This document shows positions 5,990-8,358 of a stretch of 8,358 nucleotides of DNA, piece after piece. The translations under genes were made by a program, and so were the position numbers. This stretch comes from Alphaproteobacteria bacterium. GTDB taxonomy: Bacteria > Pseudomonadota > Alphaproteobacteria > ATCC43930 > CGMCC-115725. Below the pieces are notes generated by a model. It did not search any database and was not told the origin of the DNA. It worked only from the letters and a program-made list of their open reading frames with translations. Within the stretch, counting starts at the first letter, position 1. Every line of letters starts with the position of its first letter. The DNA lies in contig JASHRZ010000689.1 in NCBI GenBank assembly GCA_030037055.1, positions 1 through 8,358 on the forward strand, written 5' to 3'.

Positions 5990-6654
5990 CAGCCGCCGCC
6001 GCGCAAGCGCTGGATGTTGGCGGCATAGGCCGAGGCGCCGCCGACGAAGCTGGCCGTGCCGGCGACCAGAACATCGGCGCCGGCAGCGACCGCCGCCCGC
6101 GCTGTCTCGGCGTTGATGCCGCCATCGACCTCGAGATCGACGGCGCGACCGGCGGCGTCGAGGCGCTTCCTCAGCGCGCTGAGCTTGTCGAGCTGGGAGG
6201 CGATGAAGCTCTGCCCGCCGAAGCCGGGATCGACGCTCATCACGAGCACGAGATCGACATCGCCCAGCACCGGCTCGATCGCCGCGATCGGCGTCGCCGG
6301 GTTGAGCGCCACGCCGGCTTTCTTGCCAAGCGATTTCACCAGCTGCACGCTGCGATGGAGATGCGGTCCGGCCTCGGGATGGACGGTGATGATGTCGGCG
6401 CCGGCGGCGGCGAACTCGGCGAGGAAGGGATCGACCGGCGCGAGCATGAGATGGACGTCGAAGGGGAGCGACGAATAAGGCCGCAGCGCCTTCACCACCG
6501 CCGGGCCGATGGTGAGGTTGGGCACGAAATGCCCGTCCATCACATCGACATGAATGTAGTCGGCGCCCGCTGCGGTGATCGCGCGCACCTCCTCGCCCAA
6601 ACGCGCGAAATCGGCCGACAGGATCGACGGCGCGATGCGTACCGCCTGCTGCAT
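5989..6654 (-). CDS. rpe: Ribulose-phosphate 3-epimerase
   Basis: Rpe interconverts D-ribulose 5-phosphate and D-xylulose 5-phosphate in the pentose phosphate and Calvin pathways. The 221-residue length is typical for this TIM-barrel enzyme. It begins with RIAPSILSADFARLGEE. The metal ligands fall at the expected places: His35 and Asp37 in HVDVMDGHFVPN, His68 in FDVHLM, and Asp177 in LEVDGGI. VDPGFGGQSF (141-150) and AGTASF supply phosphate-binding loops. The catalytic acids are Asp37 and Asp177. I start at 6654 (MQQAVRIAPS) instead of the in-frame ATG at 6717, because family members begin a few residues before the first strand and the longer version would overlap the end of rsmB. The Shine-Dalgarno sequence is weak. 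The gap to rsmB is 78 bp, and its TGA overlaps the ATG of the heparinase-like gene. Confidence 0.96.
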   Translation of the reverse strand: MQQAVRIAPSILSADFARLGEEVRAITAAGADYIHVDVMDGHFVPNLTIGPAVVKALRPYSSLPFDVHLMLAPVDPFLAEFAAAGADIITVHPEAGPHLHRSVQLVKSLGKKAGVALNPATPIAAIEPVLGDVDLVLVMSVDPGFGGQSFIASQLDKLSALRKRLDAAGRAVDLEVDGGINAETARAAVAAGADVLVAGTASFVGGASAYAANIQRLRGGG

Positions 6655-6732
6655 GCGGCTTGGTAACAGGGAACGATGGAGGCCGCAAGCATCGCCGCTC
6701 GCAGCGCGCAGCCGCAATCGCCTGATCGGCTC

Positions 6733-8058
6733 CTAGTCGCTGCGCAGCAGCCGCGCGGCATAGAAGCCGTCGATGCCGTCGAGCTCGGCGAGATGGTTCG
6801 GCAAGGTGCGGAGATCGCCGTCGGGCGTGATGCATTGGGCAAGCCCGCCGATCTCGGCCGGGTCGATCGGCTTGCGCCGCACCGGCGCGCCGCGCGACAG
6901 TAGCCGCTGCACCTGCTGCACCCCCTCCTCGGGCTCGAGCGAGCAGGTGCAATAGACCAGCAGGCCGCCCGGCGCGAGCATCTCGATCGCGGCGGCGACG
7001 AGCCGCTCCTGCACTGCGGCGAGCCGCGTCACGTCCTCCGCCGTTTTGAGATGCGGCACATCGGGATGCCGGCGGATCGCGCCCGTCGCCGTGCAGGGCG
7101 CATCGAGCAGCACGTAGCGTGCGGGCTCGCTCGGCCGCCAGGCCGCGGCGTCGGCGACGAGGCTCTCGACCGGCAGGCCGAGCCGCGCGAGATTGGTGTT
7201 GAGCCGCTCGAGCCGGCGCGGCGAGCGGTCGACGGCAGTGACCTGTGCGCCCATCGCCGCAAGCTGCGCCGTCTTGCCGCCGGGCGCGGCGCAGAGATCG
7301 ATGACGCGCTGCCCCGCTATGGCGCCGAACAGCGTCGCCGGCATCGCCGCGGCGGCGTCCTGCACCCACCAGGCACCCTCGTTGTAGCCGGGGAGACTCA
7401 TGATCGCGCCGCCGCCGGGACGCCGCAGCGTGCCGGTCGGCAGCAGGATGGCATCGAGCGCGCTGCGCCACTTCTCGACGTCCGCGCGCACGGTGATATC
7501 GAGCGGCGCCTCCTTGAGATGCGCGAGCGCGATGCCGCGCGTGACCTCCTCGCCGTAGGCCTCGCACCAAGCACGCCACAGCCAGGCCGGCGTGTTGAGT
7601 CGTGCCGCGTCCTGCTGCGTGACGAGGCCCGGCCCTTCCTGGCTCAGCCGGCGCAGCACGGCGTTGACCAATCCCTTATGCGACAGGAAGCCGCGGAGAT
7701 CGGCGAGATCGACGGTGGTGGCGACCGCGGCGTGCGGCGGCGTTCGCAGGAAGAGCAGCTGGGCGATGCCGAGCCGCAGCATGTCGTGCACCATCGCCGC
7801 GCGCGACGGCAGCGGCGTGTTGAGGCAATGGGCGATGAGCGCGTCGACCTGGCCGAGCCGGCGCAGCACGGTGGCGACGAGCAGGCGCGCGAAGGCGCGG
7901 TCGCGCGCCGGCAGCCCGCTCATCTGGGGATTGGCCTCGATGGCGTCGTCGAGCGGCCGTTTGCGCCGCAGCACGGCGCCGATCAGGTCGATGGCGACGC
8001 TGCGCGCCGTGGCGGGGGCGGTCTGGGTTGGGGCGGAACGTGCTGCCAAAGGATGCAT
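6733..8058 (-). CDS. rsmB: 16S rRNA (cytosine-967-C5)-methyltransferase
   Basis: RsmB (Sun/Fmu) transfers a methyl group from S-adenosylmethionine to C967 (E. coli numbering) of 16S rRNA. The 441-residue protein has the two expected parts: an N-terminal NusB-like helical RNA-binding domain (about 18-145, with ARDRAFARLL and LSHKGLVNAVLRRL) and a C-terminal Rossmann methyltransferase domain (about 225-440). The cofactor loop is VIDLCAAPGGKT (252-263). The two active-site cysteines of the m5C enzymes are Cys322 in LLDAPCTATG and Cys372 in YCTCSLEPEEG. GFYAARLLR near the end is the usual last strand. The start at 8058 is the only good ATG upstream of the NusB domain, though its Shine-Dalgarno match is weak (TTGGGG). 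It follows htpX after 40 bp on the same strand. RsmB is the likely identity, but RsmF/NOL1-type paralogues share the catalytic motifs; the NusB domain decides. Confidence 0.95.
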   Translation of the reverse strand: MHPLAARSAPTQTAPATARSVAIDLIGAVLRRKRPLDDAIEANPQMSGLPARDRAFARLLVATVLRRLGQVDALIAHCLNTPLPSRAAMVHDMLRLGIAQLLFLRTPPHAAVATTVDLADLRGFLSHKGLVNAVLRRLSQEGPGLVTQQDAARLNTPAWLWRAWCEAYGEEVTRGIALAHLKEAPLDITVRADVEKWRSALDAILLPTGTLRRPGGGAIMSLPGYNEGAWWVQDAAAAMPATLFGAIAGQRVIDLCAAPGGKTAQLAAMGAQVTAVDRSPRRLERLNTNLARLGLPVESLVADAAAWRPSEPARYVLLDAPCTATGAIRRHPDVPHLKTAEDVTRLAAVQERLVAAAIEMLAPGGLLVYCTCSLEPEEGVQQVQRLLSRGAPVRRKPIDPAEIGGLAQCITPDGDLRTLPNHLAELDGIDGFYAARLLRSD

Positions 8059-8098
8059 ACCCCAAGATTCCTGGCGTCGGCTGACGCGGGCCTTCGGA

Positions 8099-8358
8099 TT
8101 ACGCGGTGCGGCACACGCCCCACGGGCCGCTCGGCCCCGCCCTGCCGCCGAGGCCGCGCGCCGCCGCCATCGCCTCGAGCCGGCGCACGCGCTCGGCGGT
8201 GGCGGGATGCGTGGCGAAGAGATGCGCGAGGCTCGCGCCGTGTAACGGATTGACGATGAAGAGATGCGCGGTGGCGGGATGGCGCTCGGCGTCGGCCACC
8301 ACCGTGTGTCGCGCCAGCGTCTCGATCTTGCCGAGCGCGGCGGCGAGCGCCTGCGGAT
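8099..8358 (-). CDS. htpX: Zinc metalloprotease HtpX, C-terminal part
   Basis: Only the last 86 codons or so lie in the window; the 5' part runs off the right edge. The translation reads ...ALGKIETLARHT..., then ATAHLFIVNPLHG and LAHLFATHPATAERVRRLEAMA. This is the characteristic end of the M48 family HtpX protease, an inner-membrane zinc enzyme that degrades misfolded membrane proteins together with FtsH. The HEXXH zinc motif and membrane helices belong to the missing part, so activity cannot be judged. The C-terminal tail after EAMAAAR is Gly/Arg/Pro-rich, as is common. The stop lies 40 bp before rsmB on the same strand, an arrangement recalled from other Alphaproteobacteria and consistent with co-transcription. 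Confidence 0.88.
   Translation of the reverse strand, partial: PQALAAALGKIETLARHTVVADAERHPATAHLFIVNPLHGASLAHLFATHPATAERVRRLEAMAAARGLGGRAGPSGPWGVCRTA

Noticed and set aside
6655..6717. Longer rpe start at 6717
   Set aside because: The extra 21 residues do not resemble Rpe and would bring the start into contact with the rsmB end; the 6654 start gives exact canonical residue numbering.
5990..7579. Upstream extension of the heparinase-like frame to a 1068-codon ORF
   Set aside because: The extension overlaps rpe and rsmB in another frame and is Arg/Ala/Gly-rich noise. Heparinase homology begins only after the ATG at 5989.
1..8358. CRISPR array, tRNA, rRNA, phage or toxin-antitoxin genes
   Set aside because: I saw no spaced direct repeats, tRNA-like cloverleaf, rRNA sequence or matching protein motifs on either strand.

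Overview
The window comes from a GC-rich bacterial chromosome, most likely an alphaproteobacterium. Third codon positions are strongly GC, and the gene order htpX, rsmB, rpe, heparinase II/III-like, purH on one strand is the kind seen in Rhizobiales and Rhodospirillales relatives. That placement rests on recalled synteny and was not computed.

Layout. Positions 1-628 hold no confident gene. They contain an AT-rich island near 235-310 with a possible promoter, and a GC-rich block of short direct and inverted repeats (511-611) that runs into the leader of the first gene. A plus-strand classical short-chain dehydrogenase/reductase follows (629-1390). Next is a small plus-strand hypothetical gene (1548-1829). 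Its reading frame continues past an in-frame TGA, with clean coding character, to a TAG at 1965-1967. That TAG lies at the apparent edge of a minus-strand IS630-family remnant (about 1967-2650), whose transposase lacks its N-terminal third and is split by a -1 shift at a run of eight A.

From 2732 to the right end, everything is on the minus strand and reads as one compact housekeeping cluster. In transcription order it is htpX (3' end only), rsmB, rpe, a heparinase II/III-family protein and purH. Gaps are 40, 78, -1 and 54 bp. The rpe stop and the heparinase-like start overlap as TGATG, so these two are probably translationally coupled. The cluster joins membrane protein quality control (HtpX), 16S rRNA methylation (RsmB), the pentose phosphate pathway (Rpe) and the last two steps of IMP synthesis (PurH). 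The role of the heparinase-like protein there is unknown.

I found no rRNA, tRNA, CRISPR array, phage module or clearly new multi-gene system. The points most worth a second look are the TGA-interrupted small gene, the IS630 junctions and slippage site, the repeat block over the SDR leader, and a non-conservative change in the PurH phosphate-loop motif.
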